Origin: Tridacna crocea | Taxonomy: Eukaryota > Mollusca > Bivalvia > Cardiida > Cardiidae | NCBI GenBank assembly: GCA_943736015.1 | Contig: OX031064.1 | Coordinates: 35,949,361 to 36,013,360, forward strand | Reading direction: 5' to 3' | Length of the DNA stretch: 64,000 bases | Part shown: positions 54,781 through 64,000 of the stretch, one piece after another | Layout: the number at the start of each line of letters is the position of its first letter | How positions within the stretch are numbered: position 1 is the first letter of the stretch | Translations under genes and position numbers: made by a program | The notes under the pieces: generated by a model | Database searches by the model: none | Seen by the model: the letters and a program-made list of their open reading frames with translations, nothing else | What the model was told of the DNA's origin: nothing

Positions 54781-54880
54781 TGCAAAATTTGAAATAAACA
54801 TGAAAAAACAAACAAACAAAACAAACACACACAGAAACAAACAAAAACATAAAAAACAAATACACAAAGAAACAAAATCA
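54781..54880 (+). repeat. A/C-rich low-complexity tract
   Basis: AACAAACAAACAAAAC-type simple sequence. The minus-strand Phe/Cys-rich frames here are artefacts of it. Confidence 0.8.
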
Positions 54881-55244
54881 ATTTTGAATTTTGAAAATTT
54901 ATGCCAAGATTTGAGGGTATATATATTTCTTATTTCATCCAATCAGACATAATTAAACCTGAAAAGACAACAACAATCCTGTAATACAAGTAGAGAGGCA
55001 AGACATTCATAGTGTAAGCTTGAATTGTACAAAGCTTTAATAGCTTATATGACATTAAATTTTCTTTAAACTACCTAAAATTTTGAGCAATACACATTTA
55101 CTGAAAGAATTTGATATTTTGCATTGCAAGTTTGCAAACAGACTCTTTATATTGAAAATTCATGCAAATATAAACAAACTGGAGAGTCTTTACCTGATAT
55201 GAATCTTTTTTTTTTTCTGCCGAAGACTTTTCAAACAATTTTGT

Positions 55245-55450
55245 GGGTTACCTCAGTAAAAAATTCTAGACTAGTTCAAAATGAAAACCTTACAAATGAT
55301 GAATTAAGTGCAGCTCAAATCATTTAGTTTTGGAAGGCAGAAGGTATGGAAAAAACTGGTGATATGCATTTTTTCTTTCACCCACAATGCTTTCAAAGAG
55401 CTTTTACCTGGGGATCATGAAAACTCTGGATTGTGTAGAAAAGGATTTAA
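55245..55450 (+). mobile_element. TTAA MITE family A, strongly diverged
   Basis: AAAATTCTAGACTAGTTCA start, TGGATTGTGTAGAAAAGGA end. Confidence 0.5.
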
Positions 55451-55764
55451 GACAGTGTTGTTTGAGACATGAATTTAAAGAAAGCTAGCCTTGGAATTTT
55501 ACCCAAATTCAGTAGAAGCTAGTATAAAGAACCTTACGTAACAGAGACTTGAAGATGGTATCGCTTGAAACCTGAATTTAATGTAGACTTTGTTTAAAAG
55601 TTGACCTGAAGAAATTTATGCAGAAATTGTGTACAGGTAGTACTTTGACCTGGATTTAATGTGGCTTATTTTATGAGTTTATATGCAGAAACTAACATAA
55701 ACTTAATTATGGTTTAAAGATGGCACTTCTGTCCTCCTGAATTTAATGAGGATTAGTTTTATAA

Positions 55765-57740
55765 GTTTACCTAAATGAAATTTTGATTTGCATTAAAAAG
55801 TTTTGACCCAAGTGCTCACAAAAAAATTGAAAAATAGGCATTGCCAGCAACCTGATAGTTGAAACTTCCATTTGTACTATAAAACCCCTGTCCCTGGTCA
55901 CAATATATGTGTATACAATGGCAGTTCCTACTATCAGTCTACTGAACCTCACCTGCCTATAGGAATATACTGTTAGAAGAATAACTGACTTGGAAACATA
56001 TAACCTGATCGTTTGATTCAAATCTAACCTAGCAGGTGTAACTTATCTATATTTGAAAGATGAGTTTTCAAAACAAAAAAGAATGCATTGGAGGTAAGTT
56101 TTTAAGTTGACCAGGCCTGTAAAGTTACGCTTTGATATCACAAGTATAAATTATGACCCAAATGCTTACAAATAGTTGAAACATAAATAGTGTGAAAAAA
56201 GTAACCCTTGTCCTAGGCCACCACATAAAACCGAAGTTCCTACTTTCATTTAACTGAACCTCGACTTACCAAAGAGAAATTTTGATTTGCATTTGACCCA
56301 AGTGCTTACAAAAATTTGAAAAAAAGGCATTGCCAGCAACCTGATAATTGAAACTTCCATTTGTACTATAAAACCCCTGTCCCTGCCACAATGTATACAA
56401 TGGCAGTTCCTACTATCAGTCTACTGAACCTCACCTGCCTATAGGAATATACTGTTAGAAGGATAATTGACTAGGAAACATATAGCCTGATCCTTTGATT
56501 CATATCTAACCTAGCAGGTAACTTATTTATATTTGAAAAATGGGTTTTCAAAACAAAAAGAATGCATTGGAGGTAAGTTTTTAAGTTGACCAGGCCTGTA
56601 AAGTTACGCTTTGATATCACAAGTATAAATTATGACCCAAATGCATACAAATAGTTGAAACATAAATAGTGTGAAAAAAGTAACCCCTGTCCTAGGCCAC
56701 CATATAAAACCGAAGTTCCTACTTTCAGTTAACTAAAACCTAAACTTACCAAAGAGAAATTTTGATTTGCATTTGACCCAAGTGCTTACAAAAATTTGAA
56801 AAAAAGGCATTGCCAGCAACATGATAATCGAAACTTCCATTTGTACTATAAAACCCCTGTCCCTGGTCACAATATATGTGTATACAATGGCAGTTCCTAC
56901 TATCAGTCTACTGAACCTCACCTGCCTATAGGAATATACTGTTAGAAGGATAATTGACTAGTAAACATATTACCTGATCCTTTGAATCATATCTAACCTA
57001 GCAGGTGTAACTTATTTTACATTTGAAAGATGGGTTTTCAAAACAAAAAGAATGCATTGGAGATAAGTTTTTAAGTTGATCAGGCCTGTAAAGTTAAGCT
57101 TTGATTTGTGAAGTATAAATTATGACCCAAATGCTTACAAATAGTTGAAACATAAATAGTGTGAAAAAAGTAACCCCTGTCCTAGGCCACCATATAAAAC
57201 CGAAGTTCCTACTTTCATTTAACTGAACCTTGACTTACCAAAGAGAAATTTTGATTTGCATTTGACCCAAGTGCTTACAAAAATTTGAAAAATAGGCATT
57301 GCCAGCAACCTGATAATTGAAACTTCCATTTGTACTATAAGACCCCTGTCCCTGCCACAATGTATACAATATGGCAGTTCCTACTATCAGTCTACTGAAC
57401 CTCACCTGCCTATAGGAATATACTGTTAGAAGGATAATTGACTAGTAAACATATAACCTGATCCTTTGAATCATATCTAACCTAGCAGGTGTAACTTATT
57501 TTATATTTGAAAGATGGGTTTTCAAAACATAAAAGGATGCATTGGAGTTAAGTTTTTAACTTCACCAGGCCTGTAAAATTATGCATAACGTAAGTATAAA
57601 TAATGACCCAGTGCTTACAAACAGTTGAAATATAAATAGTGTGAAAAAAGTAACCCCTGTCCCAGGCCACAGTATATGAAATGGAAGTTCCTACTCTTAG
57701 TCAACTGAACCTCGCCTACCTATAGGAATATTTGGTGTCA
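55765..57740 (+). repeat. ~490-bp tandem array, about four units
   Basis: TTTTGATTTGCATT recurs at 55780, 56280, 56760 and 57249 (spacings 500, 480, 489). Each unit holds two related halves (CTTACAAAAATTTGAAAAA / CTTACAAATAGTTGAAACA), so it is a dimeric repeat. A partial fifth copy ends near 57740. Frames inside are not credible genes. Confidence 0.85.
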
Positions 57741-58799
57741 GTATGATTTCTTTTAAGTAAACTTTTAGCCTAATACTTTGGCTTGTATCTTACTTTGTGG
57801 GTAACATAATTATGTGAAAGATGGGTTTTTATAAGAAACCTGAACCCCTTGTAATTACATGTAAGTTTATGAAACTTGTCAATTCATGCTTTGATTGATC
57901 AGTTTGCCACCATCCTGAATTTAATGTAGGTCATTTTAGAAAGGTGACTGAACTTGTCATAATTCTATGATGTATTTGAGCCAACAGTCTATATGCATGA
58001 ATACATGCAGCTATAATGTTCATCCAAGTTTCACACACTCAAGAAATTTCATTTTAATATTTGGTATATTTGACCTGCTTACAATTATTTCTGAGAGCAG
58101 TTCTGCCAGCAAACTGATAGTTGAAACTTTCATTTGTGCTTTATAACCCCAGGCCACAATGTACAAGTATAATATGAGAAAGCCAAAGCCTCAATACAAC
58201 TGACATGAATGATTTGTGGACTAAATATCTATTATTTCGAATGACGAGCTAGATTCTAGATCTTGATATCATAGGGATTTTGAGTTTGAATTCTGGCTTT
58301 GCCGAAACTAATTTTGAGTTGTCAAAAGTGATAAGCATGCATTTTTCTTTCTTAAATTTAAAAATTCATTATATGACTCTTTCCACGAAAAAACAGCCTG
58401 TGCATGATGTAAGAGTAGTATGATTAATGACATCACCATTTACTCATGTAGATCATAGAGTATGGTTATACACAAATAGACACTTAATAACCTCAAAGTA
58501 AGTAAGAAATTAGATAATCTTTACTCATGAAACTGACAATGATTTTTAAGTAATCATCCGATCAGTAGATAATTACAGTCATTTTTGATCAATCAGGTAC
58601 TTGTGCAAAAGATTGTGATATGTGTGACGCTGTTCGATTAACTGGAAGACAATGAATTTTTAGTCATCCCTATTCACATTTAGACTAAAACCCAGGGTAA
58701 AATCAGAACTTCATTTTTAAAAATCTTGAATGGTGTTACCAAAAAACCAGCTGCACGCAATGTAATGGAAGTCTCAATTTACTGAACCTCATAGATCTC
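57741..58799. other. No gene recognised
   Basis: A decayed half-unit of the 55765-57740 array is visible at about 58075-58190; the rest is AT-rich. Confidence 0.5.
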
Positions 58800-59028
58800 T
58801 TAACTCTTTACCACATGAGAAAATTTTAGACTGGTCCAAATTGAAAGCATTTGCAGACGACAAAATAAAGTTGTGTAAAAAATAGAAATTTGTTCTGGGA
58901 AGGGTAGAAAACACTGTGGGAAAAGGAGAAAATGCTGGTAACCAGCATTTTCTCCTTTTCCCATAGTGTTTTCAAAAGGCTTCTTTCTCAGGGGCGTCAA
59001 AAGTAGGGACTGTGTGGTAATGGGTTAA
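58800..59028 (+). mobile_element. TTAA MITE family A, full copy
   Basis: 229 bp with TTAA at both ends. Confidence 0.9.
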
Positions 59029-60013
59029 ATGGAATGTTTTTTGAATGTTATCACTTGACCTGAAAAAAAAAAATCATAGTACAGGTTGTTTAAAAAAATA
59101 TTTCCAAATTTTGCTGTTTGAGATTTACAAAAAGATCTATAATGCAAAAAAGTTTTGCTTTTTTCCAATTGAGCAATACAGGGCTATAGGGGCCCTCTTG
59201 TTTTTTTTGGTCATTTAACATTATTATGCTTTGTACACTCATGACCAGAATGAATATCTTGTACCTACTGTTCCAACTATTGAACCATCACAGCCAAATT
59301 AAGAGCAGTGCAGACAGGTATTCTATCCATTAAAATGATGAATAAAGAAATACACAACAACCCAACTTAGCTCTATGAATAAAAGTTCAACTTAGCTCTA
59401 TGAATAAAAGTTTGATTGAGCCAAAGCAGTATGAGTTTAGAAAACAAATTAATCAAGAAAACAGCTAAAAACTGAAAACTTTGACCTACCCCCAAATTAT
59501 CTTCAAGCTGAATTTTCCTAAAGCGAGCTCATGCCTTTCCTGAAACATATTTAAAAGGCAAAAACTGTGAATGAATGGCATTTTGTAGTGCAATGACAGG
59601 TATGATATTTTTTTGCCTATGAGTAAAAAGAACAAGTTATTGTGTTGAGATGAAACCCCTCATTTATTTTTTTGGTGGAAACAGTTTAACTCTTTACCAA
59701 ATAATGGTAGTCTGCAGATGATACAGTTCAAGTTCTCTCCAGGATTCTGAGGACCAATGATATTGTACAAAAAGAACAATTGTCATAAGCAACTGTTTCC
59801 CCAATTATGATCTATGAAGTCTGATCTGAATTAATGGAACTGTAGATAACACAGTTCAAGTCCTTAGGACCAACTAGTCAAATATCATACAATCTATCTT
59901 TTAATGACCTTAGAAAAAAGAACCCTTTGAGATATGAATGATTACTAACATTTTTTCCTATTTTTTTCACAGTTTTTCACCCTTTCAGAGAAAAAACTCA
60001 TTATTTGATTCAC
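59029..60013. other. No gene recognised
   Basis: AT-rich with a 21-bp direct repeat (CAACTTAGCTCTATGAATAA) at 59363 and 59389. Confidence 0.5.
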
Positions 60014-60245
60014 TTTTAGCTCTTTACTACTTAATCCCGAGGTTTGACAACCCTGAGGAAGTCAAGAGGCCTTTTGAAAAAATTGTGAGAAAATGCTGGT
60101 AATTAACCTACATTTTTGCTTTTCCTTTAATGTTTTCTTCCCTTTCAAAGAAAAGTTGCTTTATTTGAACAATAGTTAAAACTAGTTTATCATCTGAAAA
60201 TGATTTAAGTTTGTACTCGAGTTAAAGTTTGATGTCTGGTAAAGC
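60014..60245 (-). mobile_element. TTAA MITE family A, diverged copy
   Basis: AGCTCTTTACTACTTAATCC start, GTCTGGTAAAGCC end; core degraded. Confidence 0.65.
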
Positions 60246-60397
60246 CTCTACATGTCAAAAATATGTGTGAAGCTTGCAGGGTCCTGCATTCCTAGATGAC
60301 TAGGTGTAGAATTCCCTCCATGCTAGATCCTGTCTAGGGACAGCGGGTTTTGTGCAGTATCAAAATATACATGTCTGTAAGAAAAATTGAAAAACAA

Positions 60398-60610
60398 TTA
60401 ACCCTTTGGCTGTTAAGCACAACTAAAGAACCTTTTGTGGACAGCATAGATCAAGATCAGACTGCACATTCTGTGCAGTCTGATCTTAGATCTACACTGT
60501 CTGATAAGGAGATGTCATTACCCAAAACATAACTTTGAAATAGCAATATTTGGGGTTTTTACTGTCAAACTGAGCATTTCAATTTAGTTATTTAGCAGAA
60601 TAAGGGTTAA
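60398..60610 (+). mobile_element. TTAA MITE family C, full copy
   Basis: 213 bp: TTAACCCTTTGGCTGTTAAG start, central GATCAGACTGCACATTCTGT hairpin, AATAAGGGTTAA end shared with the next copy. Confidence 0.87.
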
Positions 60611-60836
60611 CTCTTTACCACACGATGAAAATGAAAACTTGTCCAAATTTAAACCATTTGCAGATGACAATTCAAACGTGTCTCCGGTAAAGGTACTTGT
60701 CTTTGATAGATAAGAAAATATTAAGGGAAAAGAAGAAAATGCTGGTTGCCAGCATTTTCTCCTTTTCCCTTAATGTTTTCAAAAGGCCTTTTCCACAGGG
60801 GTCGTTAAAAATCGGGATTGTGTGGTAAAGAGTTAA
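60607..60836 (+). mobile_element. TTAA MITE family A, full copy (chain)
   Basis: 230 bp; shares TTAA 60607-60610 with a family C element. The core arms are TTAAGGGAAAAGAAG and CTTTTCCCTTAA. Confidence 0.88.
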
Positions 60837-61074
60837 GGAGTTGCTGAACAGGGAAAAACTAACACACTATCACCTATAGATGATAGCTTTTTTTCAGTGC
60901 AGTAGTTCTGAAAACACTGTGGCAGATGTGGTAACTATTTATGAGTAATTTCTGTCACTATGTTTCCATGTGTATTCAATCTAAATTCATTTCAATAATC
61001 CCTATTTTACTAAAGTATTTTCAAAACCTTTCCCTCCACATTTGCTTTGACTCAGAGGATTACTAAAAATGGCG

Positions 61075-61205
61075 TTGTCTTAGGGTAGAAAACATTGTGG
61101 GGAAAGGAGGAAATGATGGTTACCAGCACTCTTTCCTTTTCTCACAATGTTTTCTAAGGACATCCATCTCAGGATTATTAAAACTCTGGACTATGTGATA
61201 TTATA
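61075..61205 (+). mobile_element. TTAA MITE family A, right-half copy
   Basis: GGGTAGAAAACATTGTGGGG to CTGGACTATGTGATATTA. Confidence 0.65.
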
Positions 61206-61216
61206 TTATGTGCAGT

Positions 61217-61417
61217 CTGGGCCCGTATTCACCAACCATTTTTGAGAATATTCTTCTAAGTCTTTTTCTCCAAGTTATTGTGAATTTGTATGTAACACAA
61301 CTTCTGATTGGCTTAACCATTTGGTTTAGCCAATCAGAAGTTGTGTTACTTACAAAGAAAATTCTGGAGAATAAAACAAGGAAAATTCTTAAGAATGGTT
61401 GGTGAATATGAGTCCTG
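61217..61417. mobile_element. Palindromic MITE, family E copy 2
   Basis: Same ends (CGTATTCACCAACCATT / AATGGTTGGTGAATA) and same CTTCTGATTGGC centre as 24284-24505, more diverged. Confidence 0.75.
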
Positions 61418-61684
61418 AACTTGCTTGACCTGTGTGTTTGTGAAGTTACTACAATTGATATATATTATAATCTAATAGGTTAAGTATTCAACTTACCATG
61501 TAAATACAGTGTCGTCTTGTAGACTTCTCTTAGTATAAAGTGTTTGTCATGCTGTCTGAGCAGTGCCTCTACAAGGCCAGGGTACCTTTAAGTATAAATA
61601 ATAAAAGACCAGGAAAACCTATGTTTTAATGGGCTTGGGGTTGAGCGACAGTTTCTTGTGTAACAATTTCTATTAGCCACCATG

Positions 61685-61890
61685 GCAAAAGTCAAAACTG
61701 AAGGCATGTGACCATAAAATAAATGTGACCCAAAAGTTGACAATTCTTTTGAAAAGGGAAGACAAATATTGAGGAAAAAGGAGAAAATGCTGGTTTTTAC
61801 CAGCATTTTCTTTTTTCCAGTATTTTTTAAAAGCTTATTTTCTTTGGGTGTTAAAAGTTGGGATGTACAGTAAAGGATAATACCTTTGGT
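61685..61890 (+). mobile_element. TTAA MITE family A, diverged copy
   Basis: ATAAAATAAATGTGACCCAA; core AATGCTGGTTTTTACCAGC; ends ACAGTAAAGGATAAT. Confidence 0.65.
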
Positions 61891-61962
61891 GCATTTACAA
61901 GCTATACGTTTTAGTTGATAATTGAGAACAAAAGTGTAATTTTACACCAACTCCAACAGCAT

Positions 61963-62134
61963 TTCATAACTTCTTTGCCAAGCCTAGCCCCCTGCATTGT
62001 AGTTTGTTGTGCACACAACATGAGACCAGCAGGTCTCTGGTTCAAATCCTCAGCTTGGCCAAATTGTTTTTCTCCAAAGTTTGATGACAGTGATTGCAAC
62101 AAGATTCATTCATCTTTCAATTCTAGTCAATGTT
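61963..62134 (+). mobile_element. SINE, 5' part (split by a MITE)
   Basis: GGTCTCTGGTTCAAATCCTC (B-box-like) then GTGATTGCAACAAGATTCAT. Its continuation resumes at 62315. Confidence 0.6.
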
Positions 62135-62314
62135 TTAACTCTTTACCAAACAACAAAATTTTAGACTTGTCCAAACTGAAAGCATTTGCAGAAGACAAAA
62201 CATGTCTAAAAAATTTAAATTTCTTTCAAGCAGTGTAGAAAACATTGTGGGAAAAAGAGGAAAGGTTTCTATCTCAGGGTTGTAAAAACAAGGGATTGTC
62301 CTGTAAAGGGTTCA
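62135..62314 (+). mobile_element. TTAA MITE family A inserted in a SINE
   Basis: TTAACTCTTTACCAAACAAC start, CTGTAAAGGGTTCA end. The second core arm is deleted (GTGGGAAAAAGAGGAAAGG). Confidence 0.8.
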
Positions 62315-62440
62315 AGATAGTTATGTGGGAAAGCACACTGTGGCTTTGAAAGAATATAGTACAAAGTACGGGAAAAAGTAGCTCAAGGAAAGCATGAATA
62401 GGTACACTAGCCCCACTTTATAACTGAAATATACTTGAAA
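62315..62440 (+). mobile_element. SINE, 3' part
   Basis: TATGTGGGAAAGCACACTG then GGAAAGCATGAATAGGTACA and AACTGAAATATACTTGAAA. Confidence 0.6.
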
Positions 62441-62458
62441 CTGTGTCAAGTGACAAAA

Positions 62459-62700
62459 TCTTAAGCTCTGCAAAATTTACAGCATAATAATTTCTATGCA
62501 GACAAGTCATATTGAATTTGGATCAAATAATGGCATTTGTCTTTGGAAATTTTAAAAAAGTGTTACAAAAAGATAAAACCTGTAACCAATTTTTATTCCT
62601 TTCCCATAATACTTTTCAAAGCCTACCTCCTTTTCCCTCAATACTTTCCAAAACTAAACTCCCTCAAGTGAGTACATGGAATTGTATTGTAAAGGATTAA
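62459..62700 (+). mobile_element. TTAA MITE-like, strongly diverged
   Basis: CTTAAGCTCTGCAAAATTTA start and TATTGTAAAGGATTAAA end. Confidence 0.4.
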
Positions 62701-62705
62701 ATGAC

Positions 62706-62935
62706 TTAACCCATTACCACACAATCCCTACTTTAGACGCCCCTGAGAAAGAAGCCTTTAGAAAAACATTGTGGGAAAAGGAGAAAATGCTGGTAACCAG
62801 CATTTTCTCCTTTTCCTACAATGTTTTCTAACCTTCACAAAACAAATTTCAAATTTTCAGTCACTTTTATATTGTCGTCTGCAAATGCTTTCAATTTGGA
62901 CCAGTCTAAAATATTGTTGTTTGGTAATGACTTAA
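62706..62935 (-). mobile_element. TTAA MITE family A, full copy
   Basis: 230 bp with TTAA at both ends. Confidence 0.9.
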
Positions 62936-63068
62936 TATGTATAGAAAAAGCCTAACTTAATTTTTTTAGTCATCTTTCTCCCTCTCTTCCTCCTTCCAAA
63001 TTCCCACTCTTGCTCCTCCCCACCTCTCTTTCTCTCTCCAAATTCCTACAATTACTCATAAAAATAAA

Positions 63069-63560
63069 GATAAAATGGGTATGCTAGCTTCTGATCCTTT
63101 CTGCAGTACTGTGACCAGGGATAGGGGGTATCAGAAGCACACATAACCATTTGAAATATCCTTAAGGAAAAAAAAGAGAGATTATTTTAATACTACATGG
63201 AATTATCTATGTTATCCAAATTCATTGAAAAAGGAAAAGCTGTACTTTTGCATTACATCTTTGAGATATTTTTCTTTATCATTCTGTCTCTCTCTGCAAA
63301 TGCCTCACTCACTCTCGTCCTCTTCCTCTCCGTATTCTACTCTTAAAAAATCTCTATGTCTCTCTCTTCCTCTCTCCAAATTTCTGCTTTCCCACTCTCT
63401 CTCCAAATTCCTACAGTTACTCATAAAAATAAAGATAAAATGGCTATGCTAGCTTCTGATCCTTTCTGCAGTATTGTGACCAGGGACAGGTGGTATCAGA
63501 AGCACACATAATCATTTGAAATATCCTTAAGGGAAAAAAAAAAGATTATTTTGATACATT
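63069..63560 (+). repeat. ~360-bp tandem duplication
   Basis: GGTATGCTAGCTTCTGATCC through CATTTGAAATATCCTTAAGG occurs at 63078 and 63441. Confidence 0.8.
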
Positions 63561-63639
63561 AAATTAGCCATGTTTTTCAAATAGATTGAAAAAATGAAAG
63601 CCTTACTTTTGAATTACATCTTTGAGACAGCTTTCTTTA

Positions 63640-64000
63640 TTTCAATATCAGTCTCTCTCTCTCTCTCTGTACAAATTTCTGTCACTCTTTCTCATCCTCT
63701 TTCTCTCAGCATTCCACTCTTAAAAATCTCTATCTCTCTCTGTGCAAATTTCTCCCACTCTTTCTCATCCTCTTTCACTCAGTATTCCACTCTTAAAAAT
63801 CTCTATCTCTCTCTGTGAAAATTTATCTCACTCTTTCTCATCCTCTTTCTCTCAGCATTCCACTCTTAAAAATCTCTATCTCTCTCTGTGCAAATTTCTC
63901 CCACTCTTTCTCATCCTCTTTCTCTCAGCATTCCTCTCTTAAAAATCTCTATCTCTCTCTGTGCAAATTTATCTCGCTCTTTCTCATCCTCTTTCTCTCA
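63640..64000 (+). repeat. CT-rich ~71-bp minisatellite, truncated by the window end
   Basis: Units of CACTCTTTCTCATCCTCTTT plus CATTCCACTCTTAAAAATCT recur at least five times. The Ser/Leu-rich frames across it are artefacts. Confidence 0.85.

Noticed and set aside
55767-56021. Hydrophobic minus-strand frame repeated at 56733-56921
   Set aside because: It lies in the ~490-bp tandem array and is broken differently in each unit.
1196-62935. Many 60-100-residue open frames reading ENIVGKGENAGYQHFLLFPQ or similar on both strands
   Set aside because: They are translations of the palindromic core of the TTAA MITEs, recur in every copy and have no gene context.
63225-63942. Ser/Leu-rich frames near the right edge
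   Set aside because: Direct translation of CT-rich minisatellite.

Overview
This 64 kb window is animal nuclear DNA, most likely from a bivalve mollusc. It is AT-rich and carries one spliced, conserved host gene in a dense bed of short transposons. The mollusc call rests on elements of the 'pearl'/HINE type: ~155-bp core repeats plus ACGG-type tetranucleotide runs, and a 3' hairpin next to a CTCTACTGG-type subterminal repeat. tRNA-derived SINEs and the animal gene FBXW4 fit this. The species cannot be fixed from sequence reading alone.

Gene content. The one confident gene is FBXW4 (F-box/WD40 substrate receptor of an SCF ubiquitin ligase) on the minus strand, 31606 to 15772. It has nine exons that join in frame through GT/AG sites to give a 413-residue protein, close to the 412 residues of the human protein. 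A possible unrelated single exon lies at 44069-44244 (+). Nearly all other long open frames are translations of repeats.

Repeat layout. The commonest component is a MITE family (A) of about 229 bp with TTAA at both ends, CYCTTTACC inverted termini (piggyBac-like) and a ~57-bp central palindrome. At least 36 copies have both ends, and there are nearly 30 fragments. Related TTAA families B, C and D are less frequent. Several copies lie end to end and share a single TTAA (6902-7582, 27474-27932, 39609-40052, 60398-60836). HINE/pearl-type elements lie at 17412-20010 (one nested in another), 37205-38005 and 49694-51183 (again nested). SINEs are scattered.

Two structures stand out. (1) 31754-36911 is a 5.2-kb foldback element with long inverted arms built from tandem ~470-bp units. 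It is flanked by a 9-bp direct repeat and ends about 147 bp upstream of the FBXW4 start codon, at the probable promoter. (2) 24748-25299 is a 552-bp inverted-repeat element with a perfect 9-bp target duplication (Mutator-like). It sits inside a 48-bp tandem array and carries what looks like a captured gene 5' fragment.

Other regions. 1-6 kb holds a double-hairpin MITE, a 149-bp hairpin and an element bounded by inverted 16-bp repeats. 8.5-11 kb is nearly empty. 52-58 kb holds a segmental duplication and a ~490-bp tandem array. 63-64 kb is CT-rich minisatellite running off the window.
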